Positions 44,501-53,739 are shown, counted from the stretch's first letter. The stretch is 61,009 nucleotides of DNA from a candidate division KSB1 bacterium (GCA_022566355.1 JADFJB010000001.1:64234-125242); one strand, 5' to 3'. Translations and numbers: made by a program. The notes: generated by a model not told the origin, from the sequence alone.

Positions 44501-45241
44501 ATGGAAAGTAAAAAGATATTAATAGCAAGTAGTGACGAAACCAGCATAAAAAAAATATACGACCCTCTTCAACGGGCAGGTTATGATATTTCAATAAGTG
44601 ATGATGGGGAAGAGGCGTTAGAGTTAATTCAAAATATAAACCCTCTGGCTATTGTTGCAGAGTTGAATTTACCAAAATTGTCCGGCTTGGAACTGTGCTG
44701 GGCTGTTCGCAATCGCTATAAATTGAATCATATTCCGTTCATTATTTTATCGAATTCAAATAACAAAGAGATAGAACTAAACAGCTATCGGTCGGGTGTT
44801 GATGGAATACTGATCAAGCCCATATCCGCCCGTGAGTTTATGGTCCGTGTTGAAGCCTTGGTTTCGAGATTTCAAGTATTTGCCAACAAAGGAATATCAC
44901 GATTGAGTGTATTTAATGGGGAGTTAGGTGAATTTCTCCTTCTTGAACTTATTCAATGGTTGCACAACAATAGCAAATCAGGAAGACTATGGTTGTCTAA
45001 TTTATATCAAAGAGGTTCAATCTATTTATATGAAGGAAAAATTGTCCAGGCTAAATTGGATGATCTAGAGGGTGAAGAAGCTATCTACCGCATGTTTAGT
45101 TGGAAAACCGGTAAATTTGAATTCGAAATAGGGGAGGAACCTAAAACTACAAATATTAAAAAATCCACGATTGAAATTTTATTGGAATGTAGTAAAAGGA
45201 TGGATGAACAGGAACGCACCTTTTCATTTAGCCATAATTAA
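44501..45241 (+). CDS. Pseudo-receiver plus DUF4388 (PatA N-terminal-like) protein
   Basis: The 246-residue protein joins a receiver domain (about 4-122) to a DUF4388 domain (about 133-230: FNGELGEFLLLELIQWLHNNSKSGRL, YLYEGKIVQAKLDDLEGEEAIYRMFSWKTGKFEF). The receiver keeps Ser84 and Lys106 but has Ser-Ser where the acidic pair should be and Glu54 for the phospho-acceptor Asp. It cannot be phosphorylated in the usual way. DUF4388 proteins occur in gliding and polarity systems. It follows the NodB gene after 18 bases and converges on the minus-strand DUF58 gene. Confidence 0.82.
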   Translation: MESKKILIASSDETSIKKIYDPLQRAGYDISISDDGEEALELIQNINPLAIVAELNLPKLSGLELCWAVRNRYKLNHIPFIILSNSNNKEIELNSYRSGVDGILIKPISAREFMVRVEALVSRFQVFANKGISRLSVFNGELGEFLLLELIQWLHNNSKSGRLWLSNLYQRGSIYLYEGKIVQAKLDDLEGEEAIYRMFSWKTGKFEFEIGEEPKTTNIKKSTIEILLECSKRMDEQERTFSFSHN

Positions 45242-45256
45242 TTATAATTAGACAAT

Positions 45257-46165
45257 TCAACCTACTTTTTTTCTTTTAACCAGGTATTCAAATAAAGCCT
45301 TGTCGAAAGGTTCCGTTGTATCCATAAGAATATAATGAATACGGTTTTCTCTGCATTCTTTTCGGAACTGTTTTATGAATTTTGCAACCTTTTTCCGATA
45401 TTCTTTCCTAATATGTGCGGGCTGGGTTAAAATTTGTTGACCTGTTTCCATATCTTCAAAAATAACTTCCCCATGAAAATCGAATCTTCTTTCTTCCGGG
45501 TCTAAAATATGGAAGACAATCACCTCATGGTTGTTGTGACGAAAATGCTTTAGCCCTGATAATATTGCCGATCTATCATCAAAAAGATCAGAAATTACAA
45601 TGATAAGACCTCGCCTTTTAATACGATCAGCCATTTCATGAAATGCTGAACTGATATTCGTCTTACTGGAGCTTTTGCAGTTATGGAGTGCAATTAATAG
45701 CTGTTTTAAATAAGAATTTACGGCTTTGGGTGGGAAGTATTGTCTAATTTTTTGATCAAATATAACCAATCCAACTGCGTCTTGTTGATTTAGCATTAAA
45801 TAAGATAATGCGGCTGAAAGATAGATGCCATATTGTAGTTTTGTAATTTTCCCCGACGTATACCCCATCGATGCTGAAGTGTCTAGTAAGATGTGACACT
45901 TTAGGTTTGTTTCCTCTTCAAACTGCTTTATATAATATCTCTCCGTTTTTCCATAAACCTTCCAATCGAGGTGCTTTATGTCGTCACCAGGCATGTATTG
46001 GCGGTGCTCGGCAAATTCAACACTAAATCCATGGTAGGGACTACGGTGCAAGCCAATAATAAATCCCTCAACTACCATTCGTGCAATCAGATCCAGCCTG
46101 CCCAATCTGGACACTACATCCGGTCTTAAATAACGTTGATAGATATTGGCAGATTTTGATTGCAT
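45257..46165 (-). CDS. DUF58 protein (von Willebrand A-like)
   Basis: The 302 residues show the DUF58 signature EFAEHRQYMPGDDIKHLDWKVYG (about 50) and a vWA-like MIDAS motif LLDTSASMGY (about 92), with IVISDLFD later for the remaining metal contact. DUF58 proteins pair with MoxR ATPases and are thought to help assemble or activate envelope or metal-containing complexes. It follows the MoxR gene by 4 bases on the minus strand, confirming that pairing. There are no membrane helices. Confidence 0.92.
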   Translation of the reverse strand: MQSKSANIYQRYLRPDVVSRLGRLDLIARMVVEGFIIGLHRSPYHGFSVEFAEHRQYMPGDDIKHLDWKVYGKTERYYIKQFEEETNLKCHILLDTSASMGYTSGKITKLQYGIYLSAALSYLMLNQQDAVGLVIFDQKIRQYFPPKAVNSYLKQLLIALHNCKSSSKTNISSAFHEMADRIKRRGLIIVISDLFDDRSAILSGLKHFRHNNHEVIVFHILDPEERRFDFHGEVIFEDMETGQQILTQPAHIRKEYRKKVAKFIKQFRKECRENRIHYILMDTTEPFDKALFEYLVKRKKVG

Positions 46166-46169
46166 AAAC

Positions 46170-47168
46170 TTAAACTTTTTCCAGTAGCTTATTAATAATA
46201 CTTACAGTATCTACGCCTTCCGCTTCAGCATTAAAGTTTGTAACCAGTCTATGACGCAGGACTGGAATTGCCATTGACCGCACATCGTCTATCTCAGGTG
46301 TGGGGCGGCCTTCCAAAATACATTTGGTTTTTGCGCCGAGAATTAAAAATTGAGATGCACGTGGACCAGCTCCCCAGTTAATCCAATCTCGAATGAATTT
46401 TGGAGCATTATTACTAGTAGGACGTGTCATTCGAGCCAATTTAACTGCGTAATTAATTACGTTACTTGCAACAGGCACACGTCGAACCAAATTCTGGTAA
46501 AGAATGATGTCTTCTGCATGCATAACTACTTTTGGATCTGAAATATAGGCTGATGTTGTATATTTTACAATTTGAACTTCATCATCTTCATCCGGGTAAT
46601 CAATCCATAAATTAAGCATAAAACGATCTAATTGTGCTTCCGGAAGTGGATAAGTACCTTCTTGCTCAATCGGGTTTTGGGTGGCTAGCACAAAGAATGG
46701 TTCACTTAATTTATACGTTACACCTGCTGCTGTCACTTCATGTTCTTGCATTGCTTGCAATAAAGCAGCCTGTGTCTTTGGAGGGGTCCTGTTAATTTCA
46801 TCTGCCAAAATAATGTTAGTGAAAACCGGTCCTTTAACATAACGAGGTGTTTTCCTACCTGTACTTAGATCCTCTTCTAAGATTTCTGTTCCGGTAATAT
46901 CGGCCGGCATTAAATCAGGTGTGAATTGAATTCGGTTGAATTCGAGCTTTAATGTTTTTGAAAGAGTACTAATCAATAATGTTTTTGCCAGACCAGGAAC
47001 TCCGATTATTAAGCAATGCCCCTTTGAAAGTAATGTAATGATCATTTGGTGGATTATGTCATGCTGGCCAATGATTACTTTACCAATTTCTTTCAATAAA
47101 ACTTCATAAGTTTCCCGCAACTGATCAACTAAATCCACATCGTTTATTTTTTTTAGCGCCTTTGCCAT
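46170..47168 (-). CDS. MoxR family AAA+ ATPase
   Basis: The 332 residues are a complete MoxR ATPase: IGVPGLAKTLL (Walker A), DLMPADITGTEIL, ILADEINRTPPKTQAALLQAMQE (Walker B and following), VLATQNPIEQEGTYPLPEAQLDRFML (sensor 1 and Arg finger) and the C-terminal lid with GPRASQFL. It works as a chaperone-like ATPase with the DUF58 partner. It is the first gene of the minus-strand pair and has a 223-base divergent region shared with rlmN. Confidence 0.95.
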   Translation of the reverse strand: MAKALKKINDVDLVDQLRETYEVLLKEIGKVIIGQHDIIHQMIITLLSKGHCLIIGVPGLAKTLLISTLSKTLKLEFNRIQFTPDLMPADITGTEILEEDLSTGRKTPRYVKGPVFTNIILADEINRTPPKTQAALLQAMQEHEVTAAGVTYKLSEPFFVLATQNPIEQEGTYPLPEAQLDRFMLNLWIDYPDEDDEVQIVKYTTSAYISDPKVVMHAEDIILYQNLVRRVPVASNVINYAVKLARMTRPTSNNAPKFIRDWINWGAGPRASQFLILGAKTKCILEGRPTPEIDDVRSMAIPVLRHRLVTNFNAEAEGVDTVSIINKLLEKV

Positions 47169-47391
47169 TGGAATTCCTCCAAATGTAGAATCCTAAAGTT
47201 AATTATATTTACCGTTGAGATAACAAATTATCAAGTCTGCAAACAGTTATTTACAGATTTGATTTATTTTAACTTAACTTATGATATATCCTAAATAATA
47301 TCAATTACTTTTCCTTGCGACGCCAATCACAAAACTGTACATTAAAGTTTTATATTAAAATATTTTTATAATGAATTCAAGTACATAGTAA

Positions 47392-48486
47392 ATGAGAAGT
47401 TTTGATTCTAGTTCCGATATTACCGCTACTAAAAAAATGAGTATTTCAGGATATTCAACAAAAACTTATTTAAAAGGACTTTCCTTAGAGCAATTACAAG
47501 AGTATGTCCAGAGTTTGGGGATGCAGCCATACCGTGCTAAACAGCTCTTTCATTGGATGTATAGAAAAAATGTTTCCAGTTTTTCAGCGATGACGACTTT
47601 GAAGAAATCAGTCCGTGAATCGTTAGAACCGAGTGCTGAGATTAGTCTTTTAAAATTATCGCAAAAGCTGTCATCCAGCTATGAACCAACTACTAAATAT
47701 TTATTTGAATTAATGGATGGTAAACAAGTAGAAACTGTTTTTATGGAAGTGGATGACCGCAAAACCATTTGTTTATCTTCACAGGTCGGTTGCGCTTTAA
47801 AGTGTGGGTTTTGTGCAACTGGGTTGATGGGATTTATACGAAATTTGTCAGCGGGTGAGATAGTAGATCAAGTCTTAATGGCAGAGCGAAATATGGGGCA
47901 GGAAGCCACAAATATTGTTATGATGGGCATGGGTGAGCCTTTCTTAAATTATGATTCAGTCATTCAAGCTGCGTATTTAATTTCCGATCCTGAAGGAATT
48001 GCAATCAGTAAAAGAAAAATAACCATATCTACCAGTGGCATAATTCCAGCTATCTTGCGTTTTGCCAATGAAGAACATCGTTTTAAGCTGGCTATATCAT
48101 TAAATGCAACCACTGAAAATATGCGCCGTAAATTGATGCCGCTCACCAAGAAATACTCACTCGATGAATTACTCAAAGCAGTGAAATATTATACGGATCG
48201 ATCGAAAAGTAGGGTAACTTTTGAATATGTACTTTTAGAAAATGTAAACGATTCAATGGATGATGCATTAAGGTTAAGAAAACTACTAAGCAATATCCCA
48301 TGCAAAATTAATCTAATTCCTTATAACGCTACAGAACTTGGATATTCTCCATCATCAGAAGATAAAATTCAACATTTTATTTCAGCGTTAGCTTCCTTTC
48401 CGGTTCCGGTTACAGTACGTAGAAGTAAAGGGAGAGACATATTTGCAGCTTGCGGTCAACTCTATATTGAAAAATTTGATGGTTAG
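47392..48486 (+). CDS. rlmN: Dual-specificity 23S rRNA/tRNA adenine-C2 methyltransferase
   Basis: A radical SAM enzyme of 364 residues. The CxxxCxxC cluster is CALKCGFC (Cys134, 138, 141), GMGEP (about 183) follows, and the methyl-carrying Cys is at about 354 in AACGQL. The N-terminal accessory domain with YRAKQLFHWMY is typical. It methylates A2503 of 23S rRNA and A37 of some tRNAs. The frame allows an ATG at 47437 that gives a more usual N-terminus. It is a housekeeping gene with no functional link to its neighbours. Confidence 0.96.
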   Translation: MRSFDSSSDITATKKMSISGYSTKTYLKGLSLEQLQEYVQSLGMQPYRAKQLFHWMYRKNVSSFSAMTTLKKSVRESLEPSAEISLLKLSQKLSSSYEPTTKYLFELMDGKQVETVFMEVDDRKTICLSSQVGCALKCGFCATGLMGFIRNLSAGEIVDQVLMAERNMGQEATNIVMMGMGEPFLNYDSVIQAAYLISDPEGIAISKRKITISTSGIIPAILRFANEEHRFKLAISLNATTENMRRKLMPLTKKYSLDELLKAVKYYTDRSKSRVTFEYVLLENVNDSMDDALRLRKLLSNIPCKINLIPYNATELGYSPSSEDKIQHFISALASFPVPVTVRRSKGRDIFAACGQLYIEKFDG

Positions 48487-48693
48487 GAAACCAATTAATA
48501 AAAAATGGAATTTTTGTTTTTTCTGCTTTTTTTATTGATCTGTGAGATTTTTTTCTATACAATATAATACAACTTGTAATAAACTTGATTAAATAAAATC
48601 AATTTTCTATTTTTTCAATCCCATGATTAATTTCTTATCTAAGGGATTTACAAGGGGCTAAAATAGAGGATAGAGCAAAATTAAAGCTCATTT

Positions 48694-49695
48694 ATGGATA
48701 CACTGAAAGATAAATTTAAAGATATAAAAATTGTAAAATACCGCTTTTTTATGCAAGCGGAAGATGAAGTAAAAATGGATCGCGGGACAAATAATTCTCT
48801 CCGTAGAGACTTTATTCCATTATTCAAACAAATAACTTGCAAAGCAAATAATGGGCCTTGTGATGACTGTCAACTAGGGCAAGATTGCCCCTATTTTGTT
48901 GTTTTTGAAAGCGCAAATCTACCTCTAGATCCAAAAAATAAAAGATTCCAAACGCCACCCAAACCATTTATTTTTGAACCATCCCTCACCCAAAAAACTT
49001 ACTTTAGTAGGGATGAAGAATTTACCCTGGATTTGATTTTAATTGGTGAAGCAATCAGTTATTTTTCTTATTTTATAGCAGCGCTTCACGCCCTTGGCAA
49101 AGATGGGATAGGCTTTAGCGGTGGTAGATTCTTTATCAAGAATGTAGTACCGTTTGATCTTTTTGAAAATTATGTTTCAGGTAATTATATTTGGAATCCG
49201 GATTCTCCGACATCAGACGACGCGACGTTTTCATTGGGAGAATTGTACGAAAAATATCGAAGCGAATACAAAGAGATTAAAGAAATTCAGGTTAACTTGG
49301 TTACTCCTTTACGAATGAAGAGACTGGGGACAGAAGATTGGCATTTACATTTTAGAGGAGTACTTCGAAATGTACTAACTCGTGTTGCAAACCTGGCCTA
49401 TAGATATTGCGGCTACGAGGATTTCATGGAATTCCCTGAAATTCTATATAAAAGCGGTGTAGTAAGGACAATTAGCGAAAAGTTTTATCAGGAAGACAAA
49501 AAGTCATCGTTTACGCAACGAGTTGATGTAAGGAAAACCGGTTCTTTAGGAAATATAGTTTATAGAGGAAATATTACTGAATTTTGGGGGATAGTAAGAT
49601 TAGCAGAGCTGTTACACTTAGGTAAAAATACAAGTTTCGGTTTTGGCAGAATTGTTGTAGAGCCGCACGAAATTACTTCAATTCCTGCTGAATAA
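48694..49695 (+). CDS. cas6: Cas6-family RAMP endoribonuclease without adjacent CRISPR or other cas genes
   Basis: The 333 residues match the PF10040 type of Cas6: a four-Cys region (Cys49, 56, 59 and 65, ending CPYFVVFE), then PKPFIFEP, FTLDLILIGEA, GIGFSGGRF, VTPLRMK, GNIVYRGN and the final glycine-rich loop LGKNTSFGFGRIVV. Such proteins cut CRISPR precursor RNA. Neither a repeat array nor any other cas gene is visible in 48-53 kb or elsewhere in the window. It may serve arrays elsewhere in the genome or have another RNA target. It lies convergent to the TPR gene, 18 bases apart. Confidence 0.85.
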   Translation: MDTLKDKFKDIKIVKYRFFMQAEDEVKMDRGTNNSLRRDFIPLFKQITCKANNGPCDDCQLGQDCPYFVVFESANLPLDPKNKRFQTPPKPFIFEPSLTQKTYFSRDEEFTLDLILIGEAISYFSYFIAALHALGKDGIGFSGGRFFIKNVVPFDLFENYVSGNYIWNPDSPTSDDATFSLGELYEKYRSEYKEIKEIQVNLVTPLRMKRLGTEDWHLHFRGVLRNVLTRVANLAYRYCGYEDFMEFPEILYKSGVVRTISEKFYQEDKKSSFTQRVDVRKTGSLGNIVYRGNITEFWGIVRLAELLHLGKNTSFGFGRIVVEPHEITSIPAE

Positions 49696-49713
49696 CAGAT
49701 TCTCATAAATCCT

Positions 49714-50430
49714 TTAATTCGTATTCAAACGTAAAAGATATTCTTTTAATGCCTCGGGTATGGAGTCCTGGTGTGTTTGGAGTAGGTTAAAAGATTTGTG
49801 AGGTTGTTTATTATTTATATATAAATCAATCAGTTTTAAAATAGCTCCCCAATGTTTGGGATCTTTTTCCAATACTATTTTGAAGTCCGCAATTGCCAAT
49901 GTCGTTTGATGCATAGTTTTTAGAACCTGTCCCCGATAATAAAAATAGCATTTCTTGGGTTCAACAGTTCGGATTAATCGATTTAACTGCCTCAATGCGT
50001 CACGCAAAAAATAATCTTGTAATTTTGTATCTTGCACCCACATTTGACAATACCGTAAGCAGATAATCGCAAAACCAAGTCTATAACCGGCATAGTTTGG
50101 AAACTTTTTCATTTTATTTTCAAAATAAAAAAATTTAGCCCGGTAATAGGATTCTATCGGCCTGAGCTTGTTTTGAGCTGCGTTTCTGACAATAGCGGCT
50201 GAATCAAATTTGAAAGGCTGTAGCTGTTTTACAAACGACCTGGTCTTAGTAGCTTTAAGTTTGTGAATTGCTTCATAACGCAGCGTCGGATCGTGATCAT
50301 GCAGTTTATTAATCGTTGGTTCTAATTCATAATACCAATTGGGGACATAGCTGTCTAACTCATTTATTATTTGAATAGAAATATTTGCGGGATCTTTGTT
50401 AACTGCTAGTTCTGAAGGTGAGATTTTCAT
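49714..50430 (-). CDS. HEAT-like/TPR repeat protein
   Basis: I recognise no catalytic domain in these 238 residues. Residues 35-90 look like one or two HEAT-type helices (LHDHDPTLRYEAIHKLKATK). From about 100 to 230 the helices follow TPR spacing (AIADFKIVLEKDPKHWGAILKLIDLYINNKQ). A role as a protein-binding adaptor is likely. The start overlaps the GAF/GGDEF gene stop by 4 bases, placing it third in a minus-strand operon with STAS and GGDEF proteins. Confidence 0.7.
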   Translation of the reverse strand: MKISPSELAVNKDPANISIQIINELDSYVPNWYYELEPTINKLHDHDPTLRYEAIHKLKATKTRSFVKQLQPFKFDSAAIVRNAAQNKLRPIESYYRAKFFYFENKMKKFPNYAGYRLGFAIICLRYCQMWVQDTKLQDYFLRDALRQLNRLIRTVEPKKCYFYYRGQVLKTMHQTTLAIADFKIVLEKDPKHWGAILKLIDLYINNKQPHKSFNLLQTHQDSIPEALKEYLLRLNTN

Positions 50431-51767
50431 ACGCCGACATCGGCTGCCTTTATTTTTTTACGATGAACTAATTCGGATACTGTTTTATGAAGTTGTAACG
50501 AATCCTGGCATGCCTGTACCATTTGGCGTGGTTGTTGAAGTCCCGGGTGGGAAGAACTGAAGCCAAAGTGGCAGGTAAATAATGTTTGATCAGCCAAATC
50601 CATTTTGACAATCACATTTATCCTTTCCATAACATAACATAAGCCATCAAAATTAGTAAATGGAAGAATAACCCAAAATTGACCTGCTTTATCACCATCG
50701 AATAAGTAGTCTACATCCCGCAAATTTTCCAAGCAACTTGATTTTATTTGTTCAAGCAGGGAAGATTCAGGTAATAGTTGGGCTTGTTCCTCGCTATTTG
50801 CTTCCATAGCTATTAGCATTATGGAAAGCGGAAGCTGGTTACGGTTTGCCCGTTTAAATTCGTTATTTATTGTTATTAGAAAGTTTGGGTATTTTGTATT
50901 ATCCTCGGAATTTGAGGTTTTGTTATTCGTCAACAACGATTGGTGGACGAGAATGTTTCTATACAATAAGCCAGTAAGTTTTGCAATGACCTGCATATCT
51001 CGTACTGTATCACGATGCAAGCGAAAGAACTCAATATCATCGATTGTTAATATGCCGATTAGCTCGTCCTCATTGTAAATTGGCGAATAGAGCATTGCTT
51101 TACTGAATGAGTTTTGCCAAAGTTGGTAAAGCTTATTATTGCGGTATATTTCCTGGATGGTTATGGTTCTCTTTGCTTCACTAATGAGAAAGAGAATCCG
51201 GTCATCAATACTTGAATTTGATTCTAACTGTAAGCCTGTTGAATGATGGTGTCTTGCAGCTAGGTGGAATTTGTTTGAAGTTTTTTCATATTTATATAAT
51301 GAAGCCTGGTTAGCTGATTGGAAGTTTACAGTGGATTCTACAACACTTTGTATGAGTTGGATTTCATTTAATGTTATTAGATTTGAAAAAAAATTGGCTT
51401 GTGAAAAAAAGGTTTTTGGTGTATCCAATACTCTTTTTTTCAGTAGAGAATTTTCTTTGATTAATGATTCTAACCCTTCTACTTCCTCGCTTTCTGTCCC
51501 TGCCGACTTTTGATTTTTTCTCAAAAACTCAAGAAGGGAGGAAAAAACCAATGGTGTAAAAATGACAAAACTAACCGGGTTTTCCAAGTCTATTCCCAAG
51601 ATCATAAAGAAAAGGATGGCTATCCAAACGGATTCCTTTTTTCTATTCTTATGTAAAACCCAACGAGAGTAAAGAATCCATAAAAAACAAACTAAAAAAA
51701 TCGTGAATACAATCCAAAAATTGAGTGCATCGAAGGATTGACTGGGGAAAATAACGCCTGCTTTCAT
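50427..51767 (-). CDS. Membrane GAF and degenerate GGDEF protein
   Basis: The 446 residues have two N-terminal hydrophobic helices (about 10-75), a coiled-coil linker, a GAF domain (about 140-290, SIDDRILFLI, LYSPIYNEDELIGILTIDDIEF) and a C-terminal GGDEF-like domain. The GGDEF signature is reduced to KAGQF, and residues needed for GTP are not seen, so it should not make cyclic di-GMP. It is probably a sensor that passes a signal by protein contact. The 3' and 5' ends each overlap the neighbouring genes by 4 bases. Confidence 0.78.
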   Translation of the reverse strand: MKAGVIFPSQSFDALNFWIVFTIFLVCFLWILYSRWVLHKNRKKESVWIAILFFMILGIDLENPVSFVIFTPLVFSSLLEFLRKNQKSAGTESEEVEGLESLIKENSLLKKRVLDTPKTFFSQANFFSNLITLNEIQLIQSVVESTVNFQSANQASLYKYEKTSNKFHLAARHHHSTGLQLESNSSIDDRILFLISEAKRTITIQEIYRNNKLYQLWQNSFSKAMLYSPIYNEDELIGILTIDDIEFFRLHRDTVRDMQVIAKLTGLLYRNILVHQSLLTNNKTSNSEDNTKYPNFLITINNEFKRANRNQLPLSIMLIAMEANSEEQAQLLPESSLLEQIKSSCLENLRDVDYLFDGDKAGQFWVILPFTNFDGLCYVMERINVIVKMDLADQTLFTCHFGFSSSHPGLQQPRQMVQACQDSLQLHKTVSELVHRKKIKAADVGV

Positions 51768-52222
51768 CTGTATTTCTTTTCGCGGGTTAAAAGAGAAACC
51801 GGATCATAAATATCTATAATTGAATTCACTTCCGGTGAAATAGCAAAATTAATCTCATTTTCACTTTCTATGGGTATTAACCTGTCTATTTCCGTAAACC
51901 AAAGAAGCTTACGAATCGAAGAAGATGGATTGGTCAAGGTGAGGTGTCTATTTTGGTCCGTTACTTTTTTATGAAAATAAATAAGAACAGCCAATCCCTG
52001 GGCGTCAACACTGATTATGCCATTAAGATCAACAACCACATCCTTATCACCACGAACCTGGTATTTTAGATATTCATGAATTTTCTTTGCATGCTGCTTA
52101 CATAAATGTGAAATATTGCGAAATTGGATAATGACTTTATCATTCTGATGTTGACAAAATACAAGATCTTCAACCGCCAATTCAATTTCTGAATGTCTAT
52201 AGTCGATCGATGGTTCGATCAT
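51764..52222 (-). CDS. STAS domain protein (anti-anti-sigma-like) lacking the phospho-Ser
   Basis: About 152 residues contain a STAS domain: VVVDLNGIISVDAQGLAVLIYFHKKV (about 62-87), with LTLTNPSSSIRKLLWFTEIDRLIPI after it. In SpoIIAA-type proteins the site reads DSSG and the first Ser is phosphorylated; here it is DAQG (Asp73-Ala74), so phosphorylation control is lost. It is first in a minus-strand operon. The ATG at 52222 is preferred to the TTG at 52249 because it avoids an odd hydrophobic extension. Confidence 0.85.
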   Translation of the reverse strand: MIEPSIDYRHSEIELAVEDLVFCQHQNDKVIIQFRNISHLCKQHAKKIHEYLKYQVRGDKDVVVDLNGIISVDAQGLAVLIYFHKKVTDQNRHLTLTNPSSSIRKLLWFTEIDRLIPIESENEINFAISPEVNSIIDIYDPVSLLTREKKYR

Positions 52223-52584
52223 AATTGTACTCAAACAAAATAGGTTCAAAAAAAATTATTTTACTTAAAATTTCTTTGAAGTAATAATCATTTTATCGAC
52301 ACAAATGCCAATATTCTGTATATTCACAAATGGTGAAAAAACTGGCGAGTATTGTCGAAATATTAGGTTAAATAAGTTGTGGGAACAGCCGAATAAAATG
52401 ATTCTTGAATTTAAAGATTAAGAATCTTTATTATCGTTTTCAGGTTTGCAATTAATCCTACAGATTTTTATCTTAACAAACTTTCTGTTTATACCCTATA
52501 GCTAAGTTTTGGGCTCAAAAAAAAATATATTGCAATTGAGATTTTTTTTTATTTTTTACAGACAGTAAAAACTGAGAAACAAGG
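52223..52584. other. Divergent control region between the STAS operon and the antiporter operon
   Basis: About 360 AT-rich bases with no gene. Both operons must be transcribed from here. Long A and T runs occur near 52515-52560. I could not assign a promoter with confidence. The mnhE ATG is preceded by an ACAAGG ribosome site at 52579. Confidence 0.5.
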
Positions 52585-53073
52585 ATGTATCGAATACTAT
52601 CTTTTTTCACATTATTGGTATTTTGGGTCTTACTTTCTGGGAAATTTGATTTATTCCATTTAACCCTGGGTATTATTAGTTGTCTTATTATTGCCCAATG
52701 GACAAAGGATCTTTTTCTTCGCAAAAAAGCAAAAGGAATATCAGTTTACTTTTTGATTTTACCTAAATTTATCGCATATAGTTTTTGGTTGCTGTTACAA
52801 ATCATAAAAGCCAACCTGAGTGTGATATACTTAGCGCTCCATCCCCGAATGATCAATCTTCTGGATCCATGTGTTATTAGATTTAAAACCATTCTGAAAA
52901 ATGATTTTGCCAAAGTAGTATTGGCCAATTCAATTACTTTGACACCAGGAACCATCACGATTAGAATAGAAGGCGATGAATTCGTAGTTCATGCTTTAAC
53001 TGAAAAAATAGCTGCGGGAGCACCCGGTGATATGGAAAATCGCATCGCTAACGTATTTAAGGACTTCAGTTGA
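52585..53073 (+). CDS. mnhE: Mrp/Mnh antiporter subunit E (MbhA-like)
   Basis: The 162-residue membrane protein has the MNHE pattern: FDLFHLTLGIISC near 28, YSFWLLLQIIKANLSVIYLAL, then LANSITLTPGTITI (about 112), the strongest family motif, followed by the soluble end with H-A-L-T. It is a small subunit of the multi-protein cation/proton antiporter and first in the operon. The next gene starts inside its stop codon. Confidence 0.92.
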   Translation: MYRILSFFTLLVFWVLLSGKFDLFHLTLGIISCLIIAQWTKDLFLRKKAKGISVYFLILPKFIAYSFWLLLQIIKANLSVIYLALHPRMINLLDPCVIRFKTILKNDFAKVVLANSITLTPGTITIRIEGDEFVVHALTEKIAAGAPGDMENRIANVFKDFS

Positions 53074-53381
53074 TGGAATTTTTCTTTAATATAGTTGCTG
53101 TAACATTGGCTTTATTGATGGGTTGTGCATTAATTCGAGCTATATTAGGCCCAACAGTCATTGATCGAATCGTAGGTGTTAATTTAGTTGGGACTAAAAC
53201 AACCGTTTTAATTATCATTATTGGTACTATTTTCAACCGGGTAGATATGTTTGTGGACATAGCCCTTGGATATGCATTGTTGAATTTTATTGTCTCGATT
53301 GCCGCATCCCGGTATTTCCAGAGATATCCATCTATGCATCCTGAAGAAAAACCATCTTCAATTGAGACGGAGCAATCATGA
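53073..53381 (+). CDS. mnhF: Mrp/Mnh antiporter subunit F
   Basis: A 102-residue three-helix protein with the MrpF/PhaF motif RAILGPTVIDRIVGVNLVGTKT (residues about 22-43), including the conserved Asp. The ATG at 53073 overlaps the mnhE stop (TGATG), a sign of coupled translation. It forms part of the small-subunit bundle of the antiporter. Confidence 0.93.
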   Translation: MEFFFNIVAVTLALLMGCALIRAILGPTVIDRIVGVNLVGTKTTVLIIIIGTIFNRVDMFVDIALGYALLNFIVSIAASRYFQRYPSMHPEEKPSSIETEQS

Positions 53382-53734
53382 TTATAAATACGCTTTCAAT
53401 CATTCTTATTTGTACCGGATTGTTTTTTTTCCTAGGTACGGTAATTGGCGTGCTTCGATTTCCTGATTTTTATACTCGAATGCATGCTGCAGGCAAAGGA
53501 GACACTTTATCCACTGTATTAATACTTCTTGGATTTGCTGTTTTTAATTTACACGATATTGGACACATTACATTTTCTTCCATATTGGTTAGTTTGAAAA
53601 TCTTGCTCATTGCTGGATTTATCTTAATAGCAAGCCCAACTGCAACACATGCAATTATGGATGCCGGTGATAAAACCGGTGTAAAACACTGGACAAAACC
53701 AAAAAAAAGTATGAATAATATGAATAAAAGGTAG
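53378..53734 (+). CDS. mnhG: Mrp/Mnh antiporter subunit G
   Basis: The 118 residues have three helices and the MrpG signature GVLRFPDFYTRMHAAGKGDTLS (about 25-46), then PTATHAI. It overlaps mnhF by 4 bases (ATGA). The C-terminal tail is polar. It is a structural subunit of the same complex. Confidence 0.94.
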   Translation: MIINTLSIILICTGLFFFLGTVIGVLRFPDFYTRMHAAGKGDTLSTVLILLGFAVFNLHDIGHITFSSILVSLKILLIAGFILIASPTATHAIMDAGDKTGVKHWTKPKKSMNNMNKR

Positions 53735-53739
53735 CGATT

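Noticed and set aside
45242-45256. AT palindrome between convergent genes as a two-way terminator
   Set aside because: It has no G/C stem and is too short to support the call.
47169-53000. A CRISPR array to go with the Cas6 gene
   Set aside because: I looked for regularly spaced repeats in the gaps around the gene and saw none; the gaps are short or AT-rich without repetition.
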